Assembly (NCBI GenBank): GCA_023653785.1
Contig: JAMKCH010051647.1
Span: 1-64,000 of the forward strand
DNA length: 64,000 nucleotides
Reading direction: 5' to 3'
DNA from: Ophioderma brevispina
Taxonomy: Eukaryota > Echinodermata > Ophiuroidea > Amphilepidida > Ophiodermatidae
The notes beneath the pieces are model-generated. The model was not told the DNA's origin. It did not search any database and saw nothing but the letters and a program-made list of their open reading frames with translations. Positions 13,901 through 25,900 of the stretch are shown here, in pieces (the first letter of the stretch is position 1; every line of letters starts with the position of its first letter). The position numbers were made by a program, and so were the translations under genes.

Positions 13901-16900
13901 ATTCGCCTAGGGAGATATAATGTGCCGAAGCCGCTATGTGTCAGCGGACAGTTTCTCGGTGGCATCCTTATGAACGTTAGTGTGGAGTTCGGCTAAGCGG
14001 ATACTCGTTGCCTCCTCGATACCGATTTGTAGTTCGACCCCAGAATTCCTCATGTGTTAGGATCGTTCTGTTCTTATACGCCTTGGTCAACCCGCTCTCT
14101 GCTGCAGTAGCCAATGGTTAGGCTTCTGCTCGGGCTCCGAGCAGTTAGGCGAGCTATAGGCTCGGGTAGCCTCTCGGGGCTCGACTCGGTTCCTGTGGAG
14201 CTAACCTCTTGGTTTTCCCCTCTAGTAGACTTCTCGGTGGTTGACCCACTTTGTCTACCTTAAGGGCCAGGATTGACTCTGGCACGATCCTGGGGAAGTG
14301 CTAGTTATCATTAATATAGCCTTTGACTCTCTGCGGTTGCCCGGTTTTCTGGTGCCGAGGCTCCCGGTATTGCGGAGGTTTGCCTCATTCTTTCCTCGGT
14401 GGTTCGGTCTACCTCCGAGGCGAGGCTTGAATCGTCCCTCCATCTCCTGACTGTGACAGTCTAGGTTGGGACTGTTCACTTTTTTTTGAGGCTTTGTTGG
14501 CTGTCTCCGATCGCCGTGTCTGGATTTTTCGTTTCTCTCGACTAGCTCAAGCCTACCACAGCATAGGTTGTTCGGTTCGTCCTTCGGTGACTTTTGTTTT
14601 GTTGGTTCTGTTCCATGACTTCTTGCAAGGCGTCCGTTTCTGACCGAAAGCTAGTTCCCTCTTGGGGGATTCGAGTTCTATCGGCGAGTTCTTGGCGGAG
14701 CCCCCAATCGGTCCTTGGGTGCGACGTCGCTCTAGCCCTGCCCTTATTCTGTTTGGGTCCCGTTCCCGGCGGATTAGCTCGGAGATTTCCTTCTCTTTGT
14801 AGCTTCTTCCTCCGGGTCAGGGTCGGTCGTATCTCTAGCCCTGGCCAAGGGGCCGGGGCCTTCGCCTCATTCATATCTCAAACATTATCTCCCCCGGGGC
14901 CTCTCCTTAGGGGGGGGGTTCTTCTGCGTGTTTTGTGTTCGGTTTTGTTTGATCGGACCCCCCTCTCTAGGGGGCCCGCTCCTCCGTTTTGTGGGTAGGC
15001 TTCTTTGCCCCGCGTCTTTTCGCAGGTCCGCCTTCGCGCTCTATGGTTCCTTCCCGGATTCCTCAGTTGTTCGGCAGTCTGGAGGACCTTGTTCTACGCC
15101 CCTGCCGCGGCGGTTTGCTTAGGGCTCTTTGTCCAGAGAGACATATGTCGCACTCCAGTATATGCGGGGCCCTCCTATTCCTCTCGCCTCTTCCTTAGGC
15201 TTGGGTTTTCTTTGCGGGATTCTCGGGTCTGAGCTCTCCTACCAAAAACTTTGGCAAGGTTATTTTTTCGTTAAATCACATTATTAAAGTCTAAGGTCCT
15301 TTTTACTCACCCCTGGTGTACTCCATTGTCTAGGCGAGTTATAGGCTTCCTGACCCATTTCTTCTGTTAGGAATCTAGATCCAGGTGTTGTCGGCTCTGA
15401 CGTTTTTTTGAGTCTACCTTTGCTGATCCTATTGGCTGCTCCGAAATATCCTGTTCCACCTCAGACATGAGGTGCTAGTTGGGTGTTGATTGAAATTATG
15501 ATTCAACGGGGGGGTTGGGGGTTTGTGGGTGTTAATGCATATATTTCAGTAACATTGGTGTAAAGGAAATCAGCTCAGTTGTACTGAGTTATGTTAAAAA
15601 CACATTAGTTTTATAAACATATAATGAGCCTGATTTCCTTTCCAATGTTGAACCTTCCCGCTCCAGGCCCGCCCCACAACATGATATTGCATGCGTCCGT
15701 GTGGCTCTGAGCCAAACCCAAAAAAACGGAATTGGGGAAAGGTAAGGCAGACAGGGTGTGACCTGGGGTCACTGGTGAGGACCATTTTCTCTTTTTTTAG
15801 GGGTGTGCTTGCTCTAAAAATCAGTTCCCGCTATAAATAGGTATTTTTGGGGGCATTCCCTATCAGAAGGGAACTGCATATATTTCAGTCCAATTGGAAA
15901 GGAAGGAAATCAGGCCTTCAGTTATATGATCTACAACATAAAATGTTTGTTTTTACTAATGCTTAAAATCACTGTGTGAAATAGCTCAAACAAGCCTTCA
16001 TTATAGAAAATCACAAACTTGTTATTTCAAAATTCACGGACCGGAATTTTTGTTATACACGAGATTTCCCGATGGCACTGTTTTACTGTATCTTAAATGT
16101 TTACTGCATGAAAACGAAAGATCCGATTCATCTCTGACTGTGGAATAGTAAAGCATTTAGGTGACTATCTATTTCTGTTGACTATTTTAATTACTACACA
16201 AAAAATTATATTGCAAAATATCTGAGTCAGTCTTTAATAAATACAAAGGCTTGGCTATTTGTTACGATTCAAAGTAGAACAGTACACATACAGACAGGGT
16301 GAGTGTCTATTTGAAAGATATAATTACTTCCTATTATGGTCAATAGATAAAGAGGTCATTCCAGGAGTGGTTTAGGATTTGATAACGTCCTACCAAATTG
16401 AAGAAAGTGCTGGGTATTTGTGGAAGAAGACGAAAAACATCAAAATAAAGTGTTCTCTACTTTTTGCTCTTAAATGGAAGGTCATCCATCAACAATGTCA
16501 CCACTTTCATTATTGTAATGAGGAAATTGGTGACATTGTTGAAGCATTAAGTTCATGATATACTAGGCAATCGCAAGAAGCGTAGTGTTTCTAATGACAG
16601 ACGATATCTAAATGATAAATCTAGCTTGCCCAAAGTTCAATTCAACTCAGGCGCTCCAATACTTACAGCGATTACACATTGGAAGTGATTTATTTGTATC
16701 CCCTTAGGGGTTCCCTCATATGTGGATAATGTCAAAGGTCATGAACCAAGGTCAAAGGTCATCTGAGGTCATGTTCCAGTTCCAGTTTGGTTAGGTTTTC
16801 GTTTTTGTGTCTCCTTTGAAAAGTTTAAGTCCAATTTAAACCATTATCATGCTTTGAGGTGTCCGATAAGCGATAATATCGGATCCTAAGCGTGATAATG

Positions 16901-19900
16901 ATAAAATTGGATGATTTGCGCCCAATATTTATTGGTCTCGCTATGAGTTTTAAAATATTGGGCTCGACTGCGTCTCGCCCAATATTTTTGCAACTCATAG
17001 CTCGACCAATAAATTTGGGCTGAATCAATCCAATTTTATTACAGACTTGGGGTTAAGGTGCAATAGGGGTTCCTTCATATGTGGATGGTGTCAAAGGTCA
17101 TGGACCAAAGTTAAAGGTCATCTGAGGTCATGTTCCAGACTGCCATCTTGCCAGGGGGATGTCACAAGTTTACTTGCAGTATTTTTGTCACTAGCAATTA
17201 CAGTCAAACGCTGCAACTGCTGGTATGCCATAGCCTTTATCTTCCATTTACACATATATATGAGACTGTGTAATAGTCTCATTCACATTTAATGCAATGA
17301 AATTGTTACCCTTGCATAATTTACACTGCTAAAACTAAATACATGTGGGCCATTTTAACATAATTTTGACCATTGCATAATTGATTAGTTCTTTTCTCTC
17401 TCCAATGTACACAGTAGCCGGTCCTCCATCAAGCTTCTTTGTGACACCATGAGGAAGCAGATTATCTCAAGGGCTTTTTATGGATGTAAGTTAACACATG
17501 GTCACATAGTATACTGATAGTATCAGGCTACAACCACTATGTAAAGTCACACAATAATTTGTGTAACATACCAGTATCATCATCAATTTTATGGTGCCTA
17601 TGATCATGCATGACAAACCGTTTGGATGATAGAAGCAAAAATGTGTACTGAATTGCCCTATAGGACAGTACTTTGTGTACTAAAATCTCAATTTTGATGG
17701 AGAAAAGTAGGGGGACAATGTTGTCGACCGGGTCACCCACCTTTAAGGAATAGGAACAGTTGTTAATTTTGATTATTCAATTTGTTGGGATCAAATGAGG
17801 TGTGAACTATGTACATTCCTATAACCACCATTAGGCTATACCTTTGAAACCCATTCTGCCCATGTAGACGACCTCACACATAAATCTACAGATGATTTCA
17901 AGTGAAGATATCCAATAGATTATTGCATTTTTAATATACACTCCCTTGTAGAAGACTTAATAAGGCTTCACTGCCTTGTAGAAAACTTATTACGGCTTCA
18001 CGCCCTTGTAGAAGAAGGCTCACTTCCTTGTAGAAGACTTAATAAGGCTTCACTGCCTTGTAAAGACTCAATAAGGCTTCACTGCCTTGTAAAGACTCAA
18101 TAAGGCTTCACTGCCTTGTAGAAGACTTAATAAGGCTTCACTGCCTTGTAGAAGACTTAATAAGTCTTCTACCGAGGGGGTGTGGATTTCAAATGTAGTT
18201 ATCCAGTGGTCTTTTCAATTTGTAATCCATACTCCCCTTATAGATTAAGTCTTCCACAAAGGGATTTAAAATGTACTTACCCAATTGGCTATTCTGTTTG
18301 AAGTTCATACTTCTCCTGTGATAGACATTCACCTAAATCTTCTACAGGGATGGTGCAGATTACAAATAGAATTGCTCTTTTCCAACAACTGTTTGAATCT
18401 GTGCAAGTTGCCGTTTTGTTTTTAGAACAATTTGAAGCAGTATCGACACAGTTTTGACAACGATAAGTAGGGACATGCAAGAGCTATTACCCTTTCATAA
18501 TCAGAAAATTCCATATTGGGAATCTTGCCATATAGGCCTACAAAGGTCATTATTTGTAGTTTATAGTGCTCTCGATCTATATATGCCCATTCGCAATATA
18601 GATCTGTATAAACTAGATTTTTATGGAAAAATCCTATTTGGCTGCAATGAAATTTCATAAAATTTACACAGGATGTAGTTAGCGGAATAATAATCCAAAT
18701 CAGTTGTCAAACCTGTGTCACTATTGATATTTTTGTTTTATTCTGGTTTTGTCATAATAAAGGAGACTTTCAAACAGCAGTGTTCCTTCTGAGTTTCGTC
18801 AAATGTACAACTCTCCATTTTGGCCAGGACTTTCACCAGTTAAAATCCATTTTCTTTTTCTCTTCCTTTACACTATTGCAGGGTTAGCCCACTGTAGACA
18901 TTTGCGTACAGTGAGGACGCATCTATCAGGTCTGGTTCACCATGCCATTATATCAGAAGAACAAGGCAATGCAAAGGAAGGACTCACTGAAGACAAATGG
19001 CACAACCTGTTTGACGGAGATGTGGTATGTCGCTTCAAAGAGATGCTTTAGGAAATGTTGGTAGATTTCACACTATCCTCTTAATGTCACTGGTGCAACC
19101 ATTGCTGCATTTTCTCATGTGACTTATTGCACAGATTCTGACAGCCCAATCTCAAAACAGCATTAGGGTAGGGTGAAATTAGGGGTGGGGTGGAATTGGG
19201 GATGGGGCAGGGAAAAAAAGGGTATTTATCAACTTATGAAAGGTTTTTGGTGTCGAAAGGGACCGGTGGTCAAAATATATTATTGGGACTCCCAGATTTG
19301 TGATAAAATATATCAACCTGAGCATGTTATTCCAATTTTCATACTGAAAATGGTGGGGGGACCCTTTGAACGCCCATAACCTAACTTAATTTGTAAAAGT
19401 TTTTGTGGGCCGCCAGCTATAGCTGGCAGGACCACTTAGCAATCCATTGTGCGTGTGGATGTATGTATGCGTGTGTGTGTGTCACTAAATTGTTAAGTTT
19501 TTTTAAATTGACCTCAATTGAAAAGTTGAAGTTCAATTGGAACCAAACTTGTGTCATAGGTGCACCATGGGATCCCTCATGTTGATGAGGTCAAAGGTCA
19601 TGTGCCAAGGTCAAAGGTCATGTGCCAAGGTCAAAGGTCATGGAGCGGCCCACAGCTTATATTCTTTGAATATAGTAACCACAAAAGCCGAGAACCGCAA
19701 AATTCTAGTTAATTTTTGCATCATGCCTTTCATGACTCCTGTGACCTATAGCTACAATTTGATAAATGACAACCTTTGTTCAAATTAGGCCACTGCCTAT
19801 CAAAAAAAATTGGCCTCTGCTGCAGCACTAATTATCGGGATCTGATATTAATTATATGTGTATTCTAATTTCAAAATTTGGAGCTATAGCATTCACGGTT

Positions 19901-22900
19901 AATAGTTTTAACAAGACACTGTACATGCCACTGGTGCAAAAAAAAATCCTCAGCATTTTGGGAAATTGGGGGTGCTTTTTCAAAAAAATGTGCTATTATT
20001 ACTTTAAAGGGTTGCGATAAGTATTACCTACTGTCTTCTGTATTCCTATTATAATTGTGAAATCAAATCTTTTTTTTTTGTATAGATTACAGATGAAGCA
20101 GAGGTGATGAGGCTTGTCTACTTTGGAGGGATACAACATGACATCAGGAAACAGGTGGGTTGTGAGAAATCTATATCCCATCCGTCATTCAAACTTGTCT
20201 GAAATTCCCCCATATGTTTATAGTCACAATATACGTAATTTTAATCTGAAAATGTGATTTGGCATATTTAATGTTGATTTTCAACCTTGAAGGTGCACTT
20301 GTGGTAATAGTAGCTTCATTTTGGTCTAACCTTAACACGCCCTTAGGCCACAATATACCACCCCACCGAGGCCGAGAAAAGCAACTAAGTCACAAATGTG
20401 CGGATGAGTCGTATAAGACACCCATAGGGGCATGAAATCCTGGACGTGCCCATCGACACCACTCTGGCTTGCCCTCGATGGTCATGGGACATGATGGTGC
20501 CCTGGGGGTCTCTGGTTAGCTTCCCACCCACGATGTGAAATCTTTAGCTTCTATCCCTTTATACCCTGCCTCATTAGAGCTAAAGGTTAGAAGATATCCA
20601 CTAAAAAGTATATTTCAAATACACAAATCAGGCTAGTGTACAATACCAGACTAAGAATCAGGGCTGGCTTTCACAAAGCTTTCACTAAGATGGTTCGTAG
20701 TGCTGTGTAAAAAGCACTCTGATTTTGCTCTAAAAAAAATACGCCTCAAAGGGGTTACCGACTTTCTTTGATCTATGAGAGACCTACTTATACTCTGTTA
20801 GAGTTCAAGTTCAAGAGTGACGTCAACATGTTAGGTTTCTTGCCATATAAACGTGTGATAACAAATAATGTTGGCAGAATCAAAATGCTAGAGCGAATGC
20901 AGAGTTGTGTCATGACGTAACATTGACACTGTGAGAACGAGTATAGTAAATTCATAGCCTTAAGCTTAATAGATAGTCGACTGATTAATTTAACGTTGAG
21001 AACGGACGCTAACTTAGAATGCTAGACGTTCCTTTCATATACGGTATCTTGGACAAATATTATGAGGTATGATCAAAACAGGATACAACATGGTTTTATT
21101 TTGCGAAAGTAGTGAAAACCACTGTCCCTTGGTGTTGGATGACGAGACTACCTCCCTCGACTGCTTCTTGGGAGGTAGTCCCGTCATACACCACCTCGGG
21201 ACAGTAATTTTTACTACTTCCCTCAAACCGTGTTGTATTTGTATACTGTTAGTAGTGGAGATTGCTGTTGCCTGTATTTATAAAGCACTGTTTTCAATAT
21301 CTTTTACAGGTGTGGCCCTATCTGCTTGGCCACTACAAATTTGGCTCCAATGCAGAAGACAGGTCAGGCATAGACGAGGGCATCCGTCTGTCTTACGAGC
21401 AAGTTGTTGCTGAATGGATGGCAGTCGAAGCTATTATCAGACAACGGGAGAAGGACAACCAGATGGCAAAGTTCTCGTCAGAAAACAGCTCTGAAGGCCA
21501 GATCCCCCTGACAGGTCACGACCCCAGTCTTGACAGCGAGGTGTTTGAGATCGAAGAAGATAACGACGAGTATATTGAAAGCGGAGAAGTGAGGGAGATG
21601 TCGGAAGTCACCAGCGATCAGATGACGGATGAGCAGAGGGAATTTGTGCAAAGGGAGGATTATCTGGTCTTTGAGTGCCGGAAGTCCCGTCAGGACACTT
21701 TGGAGAGTGAGATGGGGCGCAGTATGAGTGAAGTTTCTGTTGATAGAGTTGAAGTGGTGAGCGGGAAAGGAACGCCGCACGGGAGTCCTCCCAGTGATGA
21801 GGGCTTCGGCGACTCGACGAGTTTGAACTTAAGCGAGGGCCGATCGGCCAGCCAGAGCGTGAGCAGTGCCAAAGATGTTCTCGGCGCCAAGACGGGATTA
21901 CTCAGGAAGCAGAAGCCGGAGATGTTGTGCTAGAAAGGACTGGTGCTCGGAATTCCATCACAGTGGAATTAATCAATGGCAAAAGTAGTGTGAGTCATGA
22001 AGAAGCGGAAGAGGAGGATGAGGATGATGCTGGAGATCATAGGGGGTTAAATATTCCCGATAATGCTAGTTTGCTGTCGGCCGAGAGTGCTAGTGCCACG
22101 GCATCACCGGCCTCTTCCAACGGAGGAGTTTATTCAGTGAGTATGAAGACTTTGACATCCCATATATATGCAGGCAAACCTCTATCTGTGATTTTCATTA
22201 ACCCCCTATAACCCCCTAAAATTTTCCATTATCTTCTTCCTTTTTTTCAGTGGAGGAACTCGGCCTCCAGCCTAGTTCTTCCACTTAAAATAATGCCATC
22301 ACCTTGGTTTCAATTCATTGTAAAGAGAGTACCGGTCCCTAAAATCATACCATAATTCTCTAATTATTCATGTGCTTCAAGTATTTGACTAAATGTGGGC
22401 CAGAAGGCTGTTGCCATTGCGTGCATACCCCAACTGCAAATCTATTAACTACGAAATACTTATTTTATGGATGGGGTGTCATCACTTTCTGGCCTGAATT
22501 TGGTGCCAGAATGGAGGTGCCACACAGTTGAAATGAGTTAAATTGAACATGGGTTTTTTGCCCAGAGTTTGAGAGAAACAAGTGACAGGGGTTTGAAAAG
22601 ATTGAGGTCTATTTTAAGCCCTTTCTTCCCATTTCGCTCAACAAAATCTTAAAAATGTTTTCGATAAAAAGAATTACTGATGATTATCAGGATCGAATTG
22701 GCATGTAATTGGCAGCAGTACATGTGCATTTACTTGTTTAAAAGATTTAAGAATTTTCAAAGAATTTCAGCATCCCGTACCCACCTGAATTTATGGCTGC
22801 CCATATTCTTCTAACAAATTTCTGTGTCTTTCTCATAAAGTGTGTCCATGACCGTCCCCTAAAATAATGTCAAATTGTTATTTTTAGCTGATTTACTGGA

Positions 22901-25900
22901 CACATTCATTTGAATCTGCACCGAGTGGACAAAGATGTGCAGCGCATGTGATCGTAACTACCCCTTATTTCAAATTTCACCTCCGGCAAGCCTGAGAAAT
23001 TTACTAACGCAATGTGAGTGTAGTTACGTGTGGGAGCATCTAGATGTCGGCTTATGTGTTCAGGGCCATGTGCGACCTGGTAGCGCCGCTTGGTCATCTT
23101 TGATGATGGTAAGATTTGATTGTGATGCCTTTTTGAAAGACTAATTCTTCATTTAGTTGGGTGCGCCAAACATTTTGGTCAGTATCAACATGAGGGCAAA
23201 GAGGCATTGGATACCAGGGCTACCTTACACTATCCAAAAATGTCTGATGCATTCTGAAAGGGTAGCTTAAAAGTGAGATAGGGGCATGAACGTTATACTG
23301 ATGTCAAAATTGAAAAAAAGGGGTCCAATTTGTTGAAATGCATACCAAATTTTGTTGGATGTATGGTTACGAAGGACTTTCCAGGAATTAATAGCTTGCT
23401 ATAAGTCCACTTAACAATAGTTGAAAGCTGAAAACCATCATTTATTTATTGATGTTCGTGGTCCTCCCTTGTACAAGTAAAAGGTCAAAATTAGCTTATA
23501 CAGCTGGGATTAACTATTAAACAATGCATGCTAATTCGGTGAAAATGCTCTCATCTTTTTTTAGGTCTGTTGTTCGGCTAGTGTTTTCAATTGTCGACAA
23601 GACGAGACAAAAATCCAAGGGAGCCTACGTCGCAACTGTCGACAATGCAGTCGCACCAATGCAGCATAGGATAGTGTAGCCTACTTACAAGTTACAGCTT
23701 GTAGTGTTGAGCAATTTTGTTGAATGATTCGTCACCCAATGCCTCACCAGTTCAACTTCGGCGGGAAGTTTATCACACTATGAATAAAATAATCATGAAA
23801 GCATTCTTTTTAAGTATGAAAATCGTACAGAAACTTTTTGGTTGTTTGGTTGTATAAATTGCTACTGCATCAGTGACTTTCGGCAATTTTATAGTGATAA
23901 AAATCAGGCTTTGAACTCCTGTATATGGCGTTGTGGAAAGTAAATTGATGCACACCAGTTGAATCTGATCTGTTTACACCGTCGAGTGCATTGGTGCATT
24001 GATGCTGGTACAAGATCAAGATTAAAGCTTTGTGCCCTGACATGATTGAAATGCTTAGCCGGCTGAGGAAGAGCAGTATTAGTCTATACAGGAGTAAAAA
24101 AATGGAACTACATTCAGTGTGCGCTGTGCCATATACGTTTCGATCGGGCATTAAATAACGGGTTTCAAATATTCCAATTCGACTGATTGTGGCGAACTGA
24201 TGCAGGCATGGGGTGATGGCAAGAGACATATATGCTTTTATGCTTCTTTCTCCGTTGGACTTATCCTGACAGCAGCACAATATTGAATTGGAAAAAATCA
24301 CAAAAATAAGCACGGCCAAATTTCATTATCATATGTTAGGAGGCTTTTCCTAGCCATAGTTTTTTGTTTATATTTTGTCGATGCTTGCACTGCTTGTCGA
24401 CAATCGGCAAAACTGCTTTTGTCGACAATTTTTCCAACAAAAGCACTGTCTACACACCCCTATATCGTTGTAATGTAACATTAAATAAGGTTTTAAAATC
24501 TTTGAAAAGGAAATGAAAAACTTTTCGGTTGTTAAATCTGCAATGTGCAGTGACCAATTTACACCCAGCATAGAACTCCCCACATTTACCCATATAGGAT
24601 GTGGTTATGTTAATCTGTTGTCATATAGCTCGTTTGGAAGCCCGTGGACCCTCTTTTTCTCTTTAACATAAAGTTACAATGTTTTATTGGAAAAAAATGT
24701 TAACAATAGGAGCCCTTTTCTCCAATTTTTTTATGTCCTAATTTCTCTGAAATTCCAATTTCCTTTGTTGCAGGGCTAAGACGTACAGCTGTTTTTGTGA
24801 GTTAATGAAGAGGCATTTAAGATTTCCCACATGGGGGTGCCATGGACACCACTTTGCCAACATGAGGTCCCTTTTCAGGTAAGTCAGTAAATAAGTACTG
24901 GGCATTGAGAATTTGATAGACTTACACTCTATGATTTCATCGTCAAATATTGTGGCTCAAACAAAGGACATGAAGCCAGTAGTTGGCAAGGTCTTGAAAC
25001 TGTATTAAGTGCGACCTCTCTGACATGGTTTTGCAATCGAACTCAAAATAGGCTTAAAATGGTGGGTTTGCGGAACTGAAAATGGCCTGAAAATGGGGTC
25101 TTATGGCACTTTGCACATACCAATACTACTTTTTGATCATCAGTAAAATGTCAAGTCACAAATTTAAAGTTTGCATGATTTGGATGTTATCCTTGGATTA
25201 ACAAAATTGGTATGTGGGTAGTGTGTGCAATGCAATAATAGCCCTGCACTTTGTCATCATTATTTGTACATATTAATGAGATCAATTGCATATTTTGCTC
25301 TGATGGGCTTGCTAACTAAAAAAGTGAACTTCCTACTAATCAGTGTCCAAATTGACATACCTTGGGTTCATATGCAAGTAATATCCGCAATGTGTCTTCA
25401 CTAATTTGTCATAGTAAGAAGCTTCATTTGCATAGTTGCAAGTTTTCTAACTTGCAGTATTTTTTGTAGTATGCAATCCCAGAAGACGCATGGATAAGCT
25501 TATTAGGGCATTCCACCTTTGTGTACATATTTCAAGAAGTTCAACAGGGTAATTATGGGGAGCTATAGGCAAAGTTCTCCCGCGCGGCATCCGCTTTGGA
25601 TGACCTGTTTAAATTTTCTCCATGGGAGCACCATCTAACTACTTTAAATGGACTTTTAATTAATACCATAGGGTAACATCATTTGGAATACACCTCCCTC
25701 TGTGGAAAGTTTTGATTAAATGCCATTAGCATGCCTTATTACCCCATAATTCCTTGGCATATTTACTGACATTTAACAAAAGCATCTTTGGTTTATGCTT
25801 GGTGTGGCCATAATAAAATCCTACGATTCTGAAGTGGACAATTGGCATATGATCATGTATTACTTGCCCAGAACATGAAATCAATAGTAGGTAATTGAGT

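Larger units (their letters stand above)
9684..15925. mobile_element. Large GC-rich TIR element, copy 1 (intron of SGSM)
   Basis: Bounded by inverted repeats of about 190 bp. The left end (9684-9885) runs through ACTGAAATATATGCATTTCC, TTAGCACCCCTAAAA, AGGTCACACCCTGTC and CAATTCCGTTTT; the reverse complement of 15700-15925 shows the same series in the same order. The interior (about 10.3-15.25 kb) is strikingly GC-rich in an otherwise AT-rich window and is colinear with 34.1-41.1 kb. Neither strand gives a protein I recognise: + strand frames are rich in L, S, C and W, - strand frames in R, K, P and G. It could be a large nonautonomous DNA transposon or an autonomous one whose ORFs are broken by indels. 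No clear target duplication seen. Confidence 0.8.

Noticed and set aside
14542..14874. Basic 110-codon frame on the - strand of the GC-rich element
   Set aside because: Similar residues appear in copy 2 but with stops and shifts, no more conserved than other frames. Possible remnant, not callable.
17945..18170. CRISPR-like repeat array
   Set aside because: Units of 30 bases are contiguous without unique spacers and belong to a MITE; the genome is eukaryotic.
21478..21780. 100-codon - strand frame opposite SGSM exon h
   Set aside because: Antisense shadow of conserved coding sequence.
23870..24319. 149-codon - strand frame with a hydrophobic start
   Set aside because: Inside an SGSM intron, no family motif, no promoter or splice support.
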